From positions 3,030,887-3,094,886 of the forward strand of contig NZ_CP031310.1 of assembly GCF_004799665.1 (NCBI RefSeq): 64,000 nucleotides of DNA. The letters are read 5' to 3'. The notes below the pieces were generated by a model. That model did no database searches, had not been told where the DNA came from, and worked only from the letters and a program-made list of their open reading frames with translations. This DNA is from Halapricum salinum (lineage in GTDB: Archaea; Halobacteriota; Halobacteria; Halobacteriales; Haloarculaceae). A program made the position numbers and the translations under genes. Each line of letters starts with the position of its first letter. Position 1 is the stretch's first letter. Below are positions 41,567 through 49,877 of the stretch, piece by piece.

Positions 41567-41613
41567 CGAGCGTGATCGATAGATCCGCGAGAGTCACGGG
41601 ACGAGCGACGCGG

Positions 41614-41686
41614 AGTCCCGTGGTGTAGTGGCCAATCATATGGGCCTTTGGAGCCTATGACGGCGGTTCGAATCCGCCCGGGACTA
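41614..41686 (+). tRNA. tRNA-Gln (anticodon TTG)
   Basis: A 73-nt cloverleaf. The acceptor stem pairs AGTCCCG (41614-41620) with CGGGACT (41679-41685), with discriminator A. The anticodon stem pairs TGGGC (41641-41645) with GCCTA (41653-41657), leaving loop CTTTGGA with anticodon TTG (glutamine, CAA). The T arm is GGCGG-TTCGAAT-CCGCC. No intron is seen. CCA is not encoded. The AT-rich 41687-41829 downstream shows no gene. Confidence 0.95.
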
Positions 41687-41829
41687 CTCCTGCTGGCGAA
41701 TAGAATCCTCGATTAGCCCTATATACACTATTTAAAATAGACCCCCTTAGAACTTACCCCCTAGATCACCCATTTGCGACCTACCTGCGCGCGCCAAAAA
41801 CTCTGAATATGTCGTACTGATTGCAGTCG

Positions 41830-42582
41830 CTAACTGTGTTGTATCTCATCGTCATCAAGGGTCTGAGAACGCGCTTCGGAGCCAGCACTGATTTTAAAGT
41901 CGCAGCTGGCGGCGACGGTGTACAGCGGTCGATCGTCGATTTCGACGGCGGCGAGGTGTTGGCCAACAGGATGCGCGCCGAATCGCAGGGTTGCGCGGTG
42001 TCTGGGCCAGATTCCGGCACGGCCGGACAATCGCGTCTCCTCTCGAAGGAGCTGGTCGTGCTTAACAGTGTAGTTATAGCCGGACAGCTTGGCCGGTACT
42101 GTCGGTGGGCGTCGCGCTTCGAACGACAGCACGTGCCGGCTATCGGCAGTGACTGTCGCGTGTCGTGTTTTACCTTCGTCTCTGAGGTCGATATCGGCGA
42201 CGAGTTTCGGATATCCCCAGATATCGACGCCGAACGCGCGTGCTTGTTCGGTCGAAACCGGGAGCGTGTAGACGTAGCCACTGACGCCACGTCGTAGCGC
42301 GGAGAGATAGGGCCACGTTCGCGTCCCTGTCTCGACTGCTGGAAGAAGGACACCGACTTCGTCATACGGATCGATCGTGTCGTCACCGACGCGGTCGTAG
42401 CTGACGGCCAGCACTGTCACCGCCGCTTGCGTCCGTGTCGCCCGGATCGGCTCCAGCCCGGTGGGTAGAAGTGCAGCGACATCACCGCTATCTGCGGGAA
42501 AGACAGCACCGACGATCGAGGCTGACAGTTTGGCCGGTAGCTCGAACGTGTGGCCGGTCGAAATCGTTTCCTTTTGCGTCAT
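41830..42582 (-). CDS. Acetoacetate decarboxylase-like protein
   Basis: A 250-residue protein of the acetoacetate decarboxylase fold. The block FGVDIWGYPKLVADIDL resembles the family's GYPK motif that carries the Schiff-base lysine, and the N-terminus has TFELPAKLSASIVGAVFPAD. Functions of the family range from decarboxylation to unknown aldolase-like reactions. It starts within the SDR stop by an ATGA overlap, so it is translated with the SDR. A pathway for oxidised or keto compounds is possible. By eye the codon use is less GC-rich than in flanking genes. Confidence 0.75.
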   Translation of the reverse strand: MTQKETISTGHTFELPAKLSASIVGAVFPADSGDVAALLPTGLEPIRATRTQAAVTVLAVSYDRVGDDTIDPYDEVGVLLPAVETGTRTWPYLSALRRGVSGYVYTLPVSTEQARAFGVDIWGYPKLVADIDLRDEGKTRHATVTADSRHVLSFEARRPPTVPAKLSGYNYTVKHDQLLREETRLSGRAGIWPRHRATLRFGAHPVGQHLAAVEIDDRPLYTVAASCDFKISAGSEARSQTLDDDEIQHS

Positions 42583-43421
42583 CGATCACGCCCTCGCAGT
42601 CGGTGTAGTAAGGCGCATATTTTGATGGCTGATCGCTGGCCGAGAGACTGGAGTGGTTGGGGGAGCCACCGGGTCGCGAGAATCAGCTTGGCTGGCCAGC
42701 CGACCGGGTGGCGCAGCCCAGGATTGTCGGTGGTCGCGATATCGTGGATCTGAGCTGCGACCCGATCTGGCGTCACTGCCAGTGGCCCGCGACCGCCTAC
42801 GAGTGTTCCTTCAGCCATCGCGTCGTAGACGTCCGCAAAGCGCTCGTCGCGGTCTGTGTTTTCGAGTCGTTGCTGGGCTGTATCGGAGAAATCAGTGGTG
42901 ACCCAGGCGGGTTCGATCACGGCTACATCGACGCCGAGATCGGTGACCTCCATACGAAGTGTTTCGGCTAAGGCTTCGATAGCGTGTTTCGAGGCAGCGT
43001 ACGCGCCCATGCCCGGTGTCGTGACGCGACCGTGGGTGCTGGACACGATGATTACAATCCCGTCGCGCTCTGTCAGCAGTGGGAGCATCGACCGCACGGT
43101 TCGGTGGACGCCATGGACGTTGACGTTGAACTGCTCTTCGAGATTCTCGGGCGAGATGTCGGCGACTGGGCCAAGTTGGGCGATCCCCGCGTTGGCGACC
43201 ACGCAATCCAGCCCGCCGACTTCGTCGGCAATCTGTGCCCGAAGGCGCTCGATTTCGTCCGGATTGGTGACGTCCATTGTCTCTGTGACACAGCCGGAAA
43301 CAGTTTGGAGCGCGTCAGCGTTGCTGTCGGTGGCGTAGACGTGCCATCCATTGGTGGCCAACAACTCGGCGGTGGCTCGCCCAATCCCTGAGCCAGCACC
43401 AGTCACGAGCACCGTCTTCAT
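42579..43421 (-). CDS. Short-chain dehydrogenase/reductase
   Basis: A 280-residue classical SDR. Cofactor motif TGAGSGIG is at residues 7-14 and VVANAG near residue 70. The catalytic block has S in VSSTHG and Y-x-x-x-K in AYAASKHA. The C-terminus (PLQSLGQRSAIKICALLHRLRGR) is an amphipathic tail. It oxidises or reduces a lipid-like alcohol or ketone with NAD(P). It is paired with the acetoacetate decarboxylase-like gene through a four-base overlap and is preceded by a possible double operator. Confidence 0.87.
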   Translation of the reverse strand: MKTVLVTGAGSGIGRATAELLATNGWHVYATDSNADALQTVSGCVTETMDVTNPDEIERLRAQIADEVGGLDCVVANAGIAQLGPVADISPENLEEQFNVNVHGVHRTVRSMLPLLTERDGIVIIVSSTHGRVTTPGMGAYAASKHAIEALAETLRMEVTDLGVDVAVIEPAWVTTDFSDTAQQRLENTDRDERFADVYDAMAEGTLVGGRGPLAVTPDRVAAQIHDIATTDNPGLRHPVGWPAKLILATRWLPQPLQSLGQRSAIKICALLHRLRGRDR

Positions 43422-44215
43422 CAACTCTTTCTCCGTAGGGAACTGAGGAAACCGTTCCGACTTCCAGTAGTGGTCCGTACGCCGTTGGCACAGCAAGAGC
43501 CCGATATACCGATAATAATACTTCTAAGTATGATACTCTGAAGTACGATAATTGAGCGTGTCAAACTGGGTGGTAAGGCGGATTCTTCGCCCCACCGTGG
43601 GCGGAGTTGAATAAGGCCTGCTGATTTTCTTGTTGGTCGGCTTGAGGAGTTCTCAGCACAACAAGAGATAAGCCAGAACGGTAGTTCGATGACGCCCTCC
43701 TCTCGCTCAATCACCGGGTCAAGACGGTTACTCGTATCTCCGCTCACCAGCAGGCCAACTGGTGCCTGGTACTGATTGCGGAACTCAGCGAGCGCATCGA
43801 GCTTGGTTTGGTAGGTACTGGACCGATACGAGAGTGCGATAGGCACGGGCGTGTCACCGGCTTCGAACACATAATCGACTTCTCCGTTGCGGCCTCGCCA
43901 GTACTGGACGGATGGCGCCTCGGTGTGTCCTTGCGCGGCGTTGATCCCGTAGGCGAGCCGCATCGTGTGGTCGAACCCCGCGATCCGGGCGAGGTCAGCC
44001 TCGTAATCCAGATCGTTCAGAGCTGCACCGGGTGCCTTGTTTTCCAGCGCCGAGACCAGGCCCGTATCGCTGAGGTATAGTCGTGTCGACCGTGGGCGTT
44101 GGTTGTCGTGTTCGTCACTGACCTGTTCGGCCGCCCCGGCCGCGACGACGACGTTGCGCCCCTGTTCGTCGTCGAGGGTATTGCGGACAACGCTGCCCCA
44201 GCCATCGACACCTGG
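43421..44215 (-). pseudogene. Decayed AAA/DUF4143 ATPase C-terminal fragment
   Basis: The minus-strand frame reads, from about 44110 to 43660, RLYLSDTGLVSALE ... VQYWRGRNGEVDYVFE ... PVPIALSYRSS ... LLVSGDTSNRLD ... ELPFWL. These are hallmarks of the DUF4143 C-terminal domain of archaeal AAA ATPases, but no Walker motifs are present anywhere. The frame begins after a TGA at 44216-44218 and has no good start before an ATG at 43963. The 3' end (after LPFWLISCC) runs on into unrelated codons. It is a truncated remnant. The adjacent gap to 44431 shows nothing but a hairpin. Confidence 0.75.
43519..43545. promoter_or_regulatory. Two adjacent TACT-N4-AGTA dyads
   Basis: TACTTCTAAGTA (43519-43530) and TACTCTGAAGTA (43534-43545) are two dyads with the same arms TACT and AGTA, 15 bases apart centre to centre. 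They lie about 100-125 bases upstream of the SDR start and inside a decayed ATPase gene region. A regulator could bind both on the same face of the DNA. TATTATTATC (43511-43520 on the minus strand) is a possible TATA. Confidence 0.5.
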
Positions 44216-44416
44216 TCACTGTTCTCCCTCCACGACATGGAGTCTCTGCTGTAGCCAAAGGTGATGACAGCGAATACAGCTCGGACAAAAACCCATCCCA
44301 GAGAAACGTACGATGTCGGCGGCCCCAGCGTCACCGACACACGCTCAGACCGAGAGTCTCTCATTCCTGAATTGTACGGCTCTCAATGCCGAGTTCACCG
44401 ACAAGCCCTACCTTCA

Positions 44417-44433
44417 AAGCGCCGAAGGCGCTT
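44417..44433 (-). terminator. Hairpin at the end of the dms operon
   Basis: AAGCGCC (44417-44423) pairs with GGCGCTT (44427-44433) with a three-base loop. It overlaps the stop codon of the TorD-like gene, the last gene of the minus-strand operon. No T-tract follows. Confidence 0.45.
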
Positions 44434-44980
44434 AGGGTGGGGTAGTTGATTCCAGCGGCTCAATCACGCGTTCCGTTGTGTCAGCCAGCGCGGCGTAGAA
44501 CGGCTCGTCGGTGGCTTCGCGTACTTCGTTGAGGAACTGACCAATCCATTCCCGGGGATGTTCTTCGAGGAACTGCTTTGCGGCCTCAGTCTCGTTTTCT
44601 CGATAGAGACAGCCGAGAAACTCCAGTTCAGTCCCGATGTGATCTGGGAGTTCCGGAACTTCGACATCTGGCTCTAGGTCGTAGCTCCGGTACCAGGTTA
44701 CCACAGCTCTAGTCATCGGGCCGAGAACTTGGCCGCCTTCGTCGCGATAGACGCTTTCGTAGGGTGGACATGGTGGTTCCGCGGGACCGACAAACAACCG
44801 TGTGTATTCGATCCGGAGTGCATCGAGCGAGACCGTGTCAATGTCAGTCGCGACCTCATCAAGGTCGCCGGTTTCGATCGCCGCGACAAGGTCGGCATCG
44901 GGTTCGCGCCAGCAGCGCGCCAGTACTGCGTAGCCGGCAGCCAACTGTTTCTCGTTGTCGTTGGTGCTCGTTGTGTTCAT
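44432..44980 (-). CDS. dmsD: TorD/DmsD-type molybdoenzyme chaperone
   Basis: A 182-residue all-helical protein. The family motif is EYTRLFVGPAEPPCPPYESVY (about residues 58-78, with the Y/E/P signature), followed by GTELEFLGCLYRENET. It binds the Tat signal and apo-form of the DMSO-reductase-type catalytic subunit to help cofactor insertion before export. It overlaps the end of the NrfD-like gene by four bases (ATGA), so it belongs to the operon. Confidence 0.87.
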   Translation of the reverse strand: MNTTSTNDNEKQLAAGYAVLARCWREPDADLVAAIETGDLDEVATDIDTVSLDALRIEYTRLFVGPAEPPCPPYESVYRDEGGQVLGPMTRAVVTWYRSYDLEPDVEVPELPDHIGTELEFLGCLYRENETEAAKQFLEEHPREWIGQFLNEVREATDEPFYAALADTTERVIEPLESTTPP

Positions 44981-46326
44981 TGAGTTGACTCCGTCGCATC
45001 GTCTGTTCCTGTCCCACCGTCAGCCACAGCTCCGGTCGCTTCAGGTGTTTCTCTGGACGTCCGCGACAGGGACTCACTGGGCTGCATCGGTAGGTATTTC
45101 ACACCGAGCGTCACGATCAACGCACCCAGCGCGACCAGCCCGAGCGAGATCAGTAACTCGACGATAGTCGGGGTGTACGAGCCTGTTGTCGCCCAGACAT
45201 CCGAGCCGAATCCGGCGTAATCAGTCCCGGTCGTGACACCGGGTGCTGCATCGATATTGAGTTGATCGTAGCCGGTGAAGATGAGATTTACACCCTCGAA
45301 GAGGATGCCGACGATGGCGAACACGCTCGCGGTGAATACTGCCCATAGCCTTCGACGAAGCGACGGTACAGCTAGCAGTGCGAGCGGAATTACTCCGCCG
45401 ACGAGTGTCCACAGCCAAAAGTAGATCGAGTCGCCAACGAGGAAGCCGCTGGTGATCGACCAGAACCCGAAGCTGTCTGCCCAGGCGTGCGGGAGGCGCT
45501 CGGCCGCCAGCAGGTAGACGATGTGGACCGCGACGAAGATCCCGAGTACCTTCGCGAGCTCAGTGACCTGGGATCTCGGCAATTCGAAGCTCGTGTACCT
45601 ATCTGCGAGAATCGCGACGACGAGCAACAGCGCCAGCCCGGAGACCAGCGCCTTCATGATGAACATCGGCGCGACCAGCGGGCTGAACCAGTCACCGCGA
45701 CCGATCTGCAGCGCGAAGATCCAACCGGTGATCGAGTGCAGCGCGACCGCCAGCGGGATCGCGACCGCAGCCGCCCAGAAGCTCAGCTTCTTGTCGCGCT
45801 CGCGGCCGGCCTCGGTGTCCTCGACACCGAAGGCCAGTCGCGAGCCGCGGGCGGCCAGATCGCGCCGGGTCAGCAGCCAGAGGTAGACCGCGCTGAACAA
45901 CCCGTATACGAGGACGATCCCGAAGTCCCAGACCATCGGTGACCGGAAGTCCGGCGAGAGGAGGAAGCCTACCGCTCGTAATGGCCGACCGAGGTCGGGT
46001 AGGATCAGCAGCCCTGCAACGACGATACTCGCGAAGCTGAGCAACACACCTAGCGTCGCGAAGGAGTCGTAGCGATCGCTGTGGAAGAACTTGGGCACGC
46101 TGGAGATGATCAGTCCGCCCGCCGAGAGGCCGACGAAGAACACGAACAGCATGATGTACAGCCCCCAGGAGAACACGTTGTTCATCCCGGTGACAATAAG
46201 GCCCTCGCTGAGCTGGTAGGCCCAGGCGAGCAGTCCGGCTGCAACTAGAACGACAAGCGTGCCGAGCCAGACTTTTCCAGGCGTACCGAACCCGCTGGAC
46301 GTCGAATCATAGGTTTCGCTGCTCAT
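44977..46326 (-). CDS. dmsC: NrfD/PsrC-type membrane subunit
   Basis: A 449-residue polytopic protein with about ten hydrophobic segments (WLGTLVVLVAAGLLAWAYQL, MLFVFFVGLSAGGLIISS and others), as in NrfD/PsrC quinol-oxidising subunits of polysulfide or DMSO reductase complexes. The C-terminus is a polar tail of about 40 residues. It anchors the complex and links it to menaquinone. It is coupled to the iron-sulfur gene by a four-base overlap. The symbol dmsC is by position and family, not by proven substrate. Confidence 0.88.
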   Translation of the reverse strand: MSSETYDSTSSGFGTPGKVWLGTLVVLVAAGLLAWAYQLSEGLIVTGMNNVFSWGLYIMLFVFFVGLSAGGLIISSVPKFFHSDRYDSFATLGVLLSFASIVVAGLLILPDLGRPLRAVGFLLSPDFRSPMVWDFGIVLVYGLFSAVYLWLLTRRDLAARGSRLAFGVEDTEAGRERDKKLSFWAAAVAIPLAVALHSITGWIFALQIGRGDWFSPLVAPMFIMKALVSGLALLLVVAILADRYTSFELPRSQVTELAKVLGIFVAVHIVYLLAAERLPHAWADSFGFWSITSGFLVGDSIYFWLWTLVGGVIPLALLAVPSLRRRLWAVFTASVFAIVGILFEGVNLIFTGYDQLNIDAAPGVTTGTDYAGFGSDVWATTGSYTPTIVELLISLGLVALGALIVTLGVKYLPMQPSESLSRTSRETPEATGAVADGGTGTDDATESTQ

Positions 46327-47060
46327 GCGTCCTCACCACCGTTGGCTACGCCAGCACCATCCATGAGTGTCTCTTTCTTTTCGGTACCTTCGAGTTCGTT
46401 GCCGCTTCGCGTCCGTCCGGGGCTCATTTCACCCCGGATGTAGTACGTGTTCGGATCGGTTTCGAGGTCGTCGAGAAGCTGATCTGTGCTGTATTTATCG
46501 ACGTATTTTGAGACTGTGCTCGTCTCATCGTCGAAGTCTCCGAATATTCGGGCGTCGGCGGGACAGCCAACGACACAGGCTGGATCGAGGTCCGCTTCGA
46601 CGCGGTGGCTACAGAACGTACACTTCTCGACGACGCCCGTAGGCCGCTGTTCAACGTGGCCCGTCCCCTCAGCGGGGTGGGTGGTCGGTTCGTCCCAGTT
46701 GAATACCCGTGCGTTGTACGGACAGGCTGCCATGCAGTACCGGCAACCCATACACTTGTCGTAGTCGATTTCGACGATTCCGTCATCGCGTTTGTAGGTC
46801 GCGTTGACCGGGCACACTTTCACGCAGGGTGCGTTCTGGCAGTGCTGACAAGCCATCGGTAGATGGTTCATCTGCAGTGTCCCGTCCCGGCCATCTTCGG
46901 GATACGCACCAGCGGCGGTATCCATTCCGTCACCGCCCTCGGTCAGGACGCGGTTCCACTGCTTGTCGAGTGCGACGTTGTTCTCCTGGCTGCAGTTGAT
47001 TGCGCAGGCTTGACAACCGATACAGCGTTCAAGATCGATCACAAGGCCGTAGTTCGTCAT
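46323..47060 (-). CDS. dmsB: Four-cluster ferredoxin subunit (DmsB-like)
   Basis: A 245-residue protein with four cysteine sets of the DmsB/PsrB type: CIGCQACAINC, CQHCQNAPCVKVC, CMGCRYCMAAC and CTFCSHRV with C-x-x-x-C downstream (PACVVGC). They hold four [4Fe-4S] clusters. It transfers electrons from the membrane subunit to the molybdenum subunit. It begins with MTNYGLVIDLERC and has no Tat motif, so it is exported only with DmsA or stays associated at the membrane. Both neighbours overlap it by four bases. Confidence 0.93.
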   Translation of the reverse strand: MTNYGLVIDLERCIGCQACAINCSQENNVALDKQWNRVLTEGGDGMDTAAGAYPEDGRDGTLQMNHLPMACQHCQNAPCVKVCPVNATYKRDDGIVEIDYDKCMGCRYCMAACPYNARVFNWDEPTTHPAEGTGHVEQRPTGVVEKCTFCSHRVEADLDPACVVGCPADARIFGDFDDETSTVSKYVDKYSTDQLLDDLETDPNTYYIRGEMSPGRTRSGNELEGTEKKETLMDGAGVANGGEDA

Positions 47061-49537
47061 CGGTTCTCACCTCCTTCGATGCTGTCCCCAAGCCATCCGG
47101 CCTGGTCCTGATCGGTGTACATGCTCGTGTCGATTTCTGCAGGTGCGGACTCAACTTCAACACGGACGTCGTAGAACGCGAAAGTCGGCGCGAGCTTGTT
47201 CACGTCGGTGTGAGTCAGGTCTTGAAGATTCCCCTCGATGAAGTCTTCCGTCCACCAGCCCTGATCGGTGTTGACCAGCCCTGGCTGCATGCCCTCATTA
47301 TATTTCGCTTTGACGACCATCTCACCGCGGTCGTTGTACACGCGCACGTACTCTCCGTCGTCAATATTCCGCTCGGCAGCGTCGTCGGGATGGATATCGA
47401 GACGCGGTTCAGGATCGAACTTCCTGACCATTGTGTTGTCAGCCCACTGGGAGTGGATCCGCCACTTCGAGTGCTTCTGCATGAACATCAGCGGGTAGTC
47501 GTCTGCTAATTCGTGATCGTCGGCAGTCCGAGATTCGATTGGCCGCGGGAACTCCAGACTCGTCCCCTCATCTTCGACCGGTTTGTCTTCATCGTAGATC
47601 TCTATGCGCCCGGAATCAGTGGGGAACGGCTCCGTGTACTTGATCACGTTGTCAGAGACACGGATGTTCCCCTTCTCGCGGAGCTCTTCGAAGTCGAAGC
47701 GTGGATCGTTTGCCGCCACTTTCTCAAGTTCCGCCCGCTTGTCACCGAGGAAGAGGTCCTCGTAACCGAGTTTCTCGGCGAGATCATTGATCATGAAGTA
47801 ATCATCGCGGGCTTCCCAGAGCGGTTCGTGTGCTTGCTGTCTGTAACTGATGTGCGGGTGTGAACCCCAAGCGTCTGAGATGTCCTCGCGTTCGAACCAG
47901 TGTGCTGCCGGCAGGATGATGTCGGCATGCTGGACCGTCGGGGTCTTGTGGAAGTCAGCCATCACAAACAGGTCGACGTTTTCCAATACGTCGATCCATT
48001 GCTGACGGTCTGGGAACTGGTTGACGAGCATGTTCGACTCCATCCCGTAGACGACTTTCAACGGGTGCGGGTCACCGTTCTCGAAAGCATCAGGCAATTC
48101 GTGCATCCGAAGGTATGCGCTGCCTTCGGCGCCTTCAGGTGACCCGTAGTCACCGGACCACATAGAGGTCCCAGACGGATGTTGGGAATGGAGCGTCCCG
48201 GACTTGCCGTAGTCTCCGGTCAGCCCCATCAAGATGGCGTACGTCTGTCCGAACACGTGGCCGTACTTGTATCGACCGACAGCGTAACTAGGACAGACGC
48301 CACCCGGACCACGGGTTGCGAGCCACCGTGCAGTAGTCCGAATGTCCTCGGCAGCAAGACCGGTGGTCTCCGCAACACTCTCAGGGGTGTATTCCGAGAC
48401 GTGGTTTTCGAGCAACGTGAGGCCCGTCGAACCCTCGATGCCGCCTACTTCATATTCGCCGAACAGTTCGACGTCAGCATACGTGTCAGGCTCCAGAGCG
48501 ACCGGTTCACCGCTCTCTCGGTCAACGCCGACAAACCGCTCGTCTTCCTCTCCGCCATCGGGGAGGTCCTTCATTCGGAGCCACTTCCCAGTGTCTTTTC
48601 TGACGAGTGCACCCGCAGTCGTCCGCTCACGGAGGAACTCAGCGTCATAGATTTCCTCCTCGAGGACAGTGTGGATCATTCCAAGGCCAAGATGGACGTC
48701 CTTGCCTGGTTTGATCGGAAGCCACAGATCAGCCTTCGAAGCCGTCATCGTGTACACAGGATCGACGACTACGAGTTTGGCACCTGCCTCGACAGCATCA
48801 AGTATCTTAGAGGCGTCGTGCTGGAATTGGCTCGCAAGAATGTCCGATCCCCAGACGATGATCGTCTTCGCGTTAACCCAGTCTTCGGATTCGTTCGTTG
48901 GTGGCAGGAAGTACCCATAGCCAGTTACACGATTGAATCCGACACCAACGTTGGAGTCTATCGACCAACCCTGTCCCGTGCCGCCGAACATGTTCCGGAG
49001 CCGTCCGAACCAGGTTGTCCCAAGTCCATTATCCCCAGAGCCAGTGTGGAAGAAGACGCTCTCTGGACCGTATTCCTGACGTACGCGTTTCATTTCGTCA
49101 GCAATGTAGTCAAGAGCCTCGTCCCAGGAGATCCGCTGGAATTCTGCGTCTTCACCCCGTCCCTCGGGGTTTGGATTCTCCGGCGACCAATCAGCCCGCT
49201 TCATTGGGTACTTCAGTCGCTTCGGGCTGTATACTCGCTGGATGTGGGATTGCCCGAGCAGGCACGCTCGCCGATATTGCTCGTCGTCCGTCATCTGCGG
49301 CTCCACGAACTTGACTTGCCCATCCCGGACGTACACGTTCAGTGGACATTTGCCGCGACAATTTGGCGCACAAGATGTTGTTACGACCGATGTTTCGTCC
49401 AGTAAGCTTTGGGGCTGTGCAGAACTGTTTTCAGTCAGCGCCCACCGCAAGCCGGCACCGCTGACTCCAAGTGTACCGGCGGCTGCTCCCGCTCCGATCA
49501 GGACCGAACGGCGGCTGACGCCCTCCTGTTCACTCAT
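47057..49537 (-). CDS. dmsA: DMSO-reductase family molybdopterin oxidoreductase, Tat-exported
   Basis: An 826-residue catalytic subunit. The N-terminus has a Tat signal (SRRSVLIG, hydrophobic stretch to about residue 28). The [4Fe-4S] cysteines are C56, C60, C64 and C92 (SCAPNCRGKC and RACLLG). The molybdopterin-binding domains show RISWDEALDYIA, IVWGSDI and HPDDAAERNIDDGEY. The order and motifs follow the DmsA/PsrA group. The metal ligand could be the Ser/Asp in SIDSNVG but is not certain. It probably uses DMSO, TMAO or a sulfur or oxyanion acceptor outside the cytosol. The ATG at 49537 was chosen over an earlier in-frame start. Confidence 0.9.
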   Translation of the reverse strand: MSEQEGVSRRSVLIGAGAAAGTLGVSGAGLRWALTENSSAQPQSLLDETSVVTTSCAPNCRGKCPLNVYVRDGQVKFVEPQMTDDEQYRRACLLGQSHIQRVYSPKRLKYPMKRADWSPENPNPEGRGEDAEFQRISWDEALDYIADEMKRVRQEYGPESVFFHTGSGDNGLGTTWFGRLRNMFGGTGQGWSIDSNVGVGFNRVTGYGYFLPPTNESEDWVNAKTIIVWGSDILASQFQHDASKILDAVEAGAKLVVVDPVYTMTASKADLWLPIKPGKDVHLGLGMIHTVLEEEIYDAEFLRERTTAGALVRKDTGKWLRMKDLPDGGEEDERFVGVDRESGEPVALEPDTYADVELFGEYEVGGIEGSTGLTLLENHVSEYTPESVAETTGLAAEDIRTTARWLATRGPGGVCPSYAVGRYKYGHVFGQTYAILMGLTGDYGKSGTLHSQHPSGTSMWSGDYGSPEGAEGSAYLRMHELPDAFENGDPHPLKVVYGMESNMLVNQFPDRQQWIDVLENVDLFVMADFHKTPTVQHADIILPAAHWFEREDISDAWGSHPHISYRQQAHEPLWEARDDYFMINDLAEKLGYEDLFLGDKRAELEKVAANDPRFDFEELREKGNIRVSDNVIKYTEPFPTDSGRIEIYDEDKPVEDEGTSLEFPRPIESRTADDHELADDYPLMFMQKHSKWRIHSQWADNTMVRKFDPEPRLDIHPDDAAERNIDDGEYVRVYNDRGEMVVKAKYNEGMQPGLVNTDQGWWTEDFIEGNLQDLTHTDVNKLAPTFAFYDVRVEVESAPAEIDTSMYTDQDQAGWLGDSIEGGENR

Positions 49538-49784
49538 CGAACCCCTCCGGTTCGGTCGGCCGATCGTCGACTCCGAACTCCTCAACAACCGCCTCGTGGT
49601 ATTTTTCGTGGAATTCGGCCTCGGTCATCTTGCCTATACTTACCCGGATCGCATCTCGCCCCATCATCCTGCCCAGCTCTGTGTCATGGGTACTTCCCTC
49701 CAGCATCGCCTCCGTAGTCTCCTCCCAGTCGGCGCCGAGATCGTCGATCGAGTCAGCCTCGATATCGTTTGTCGGTGTTGGCAA
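49530..49784 (-). CDS. Small acidic protein preceding dmsA
   Basis: An 84-residue soluble acidic protein. It has the helical blocks MMGRDAIRVSIGKMTEAEFHEKY and HEAVVEEFGVDDRP. Its stop overlaps the dmsA start by eight bases, so it heads the operon. It has no cysteine, membrane segment or signal. It is a candidate accessory or assembly factor for the reductase; I recognise a conserved look but no function. Confidence 0.65.
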   Translation of the reverse strand: MPTPTNDIEADSIDDLGADWEETTEAMLEGSTHDTELGRMMGRDAIRVSIGKMTEAEFHEKYHEAVVEEFGVDDRPTEPEGFDE

Positions 49785-49877
49785 TTCTTCTCACCACAAA
49801 TGAATATTTGAGTGATATCTACCAGCCAATAGTGGTGTATAGTTGACGTCTTTTTCAGGGGGGTGCTATCAGCAATC

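Noticed and set aside
41821-42297. A plus-strand frame of 158 codons opposite the acetoacetate-decarboxylase-like gene
   Set aside because: Its composition is that of an antisense frame, and the minus strand has a clear family match over its full length.
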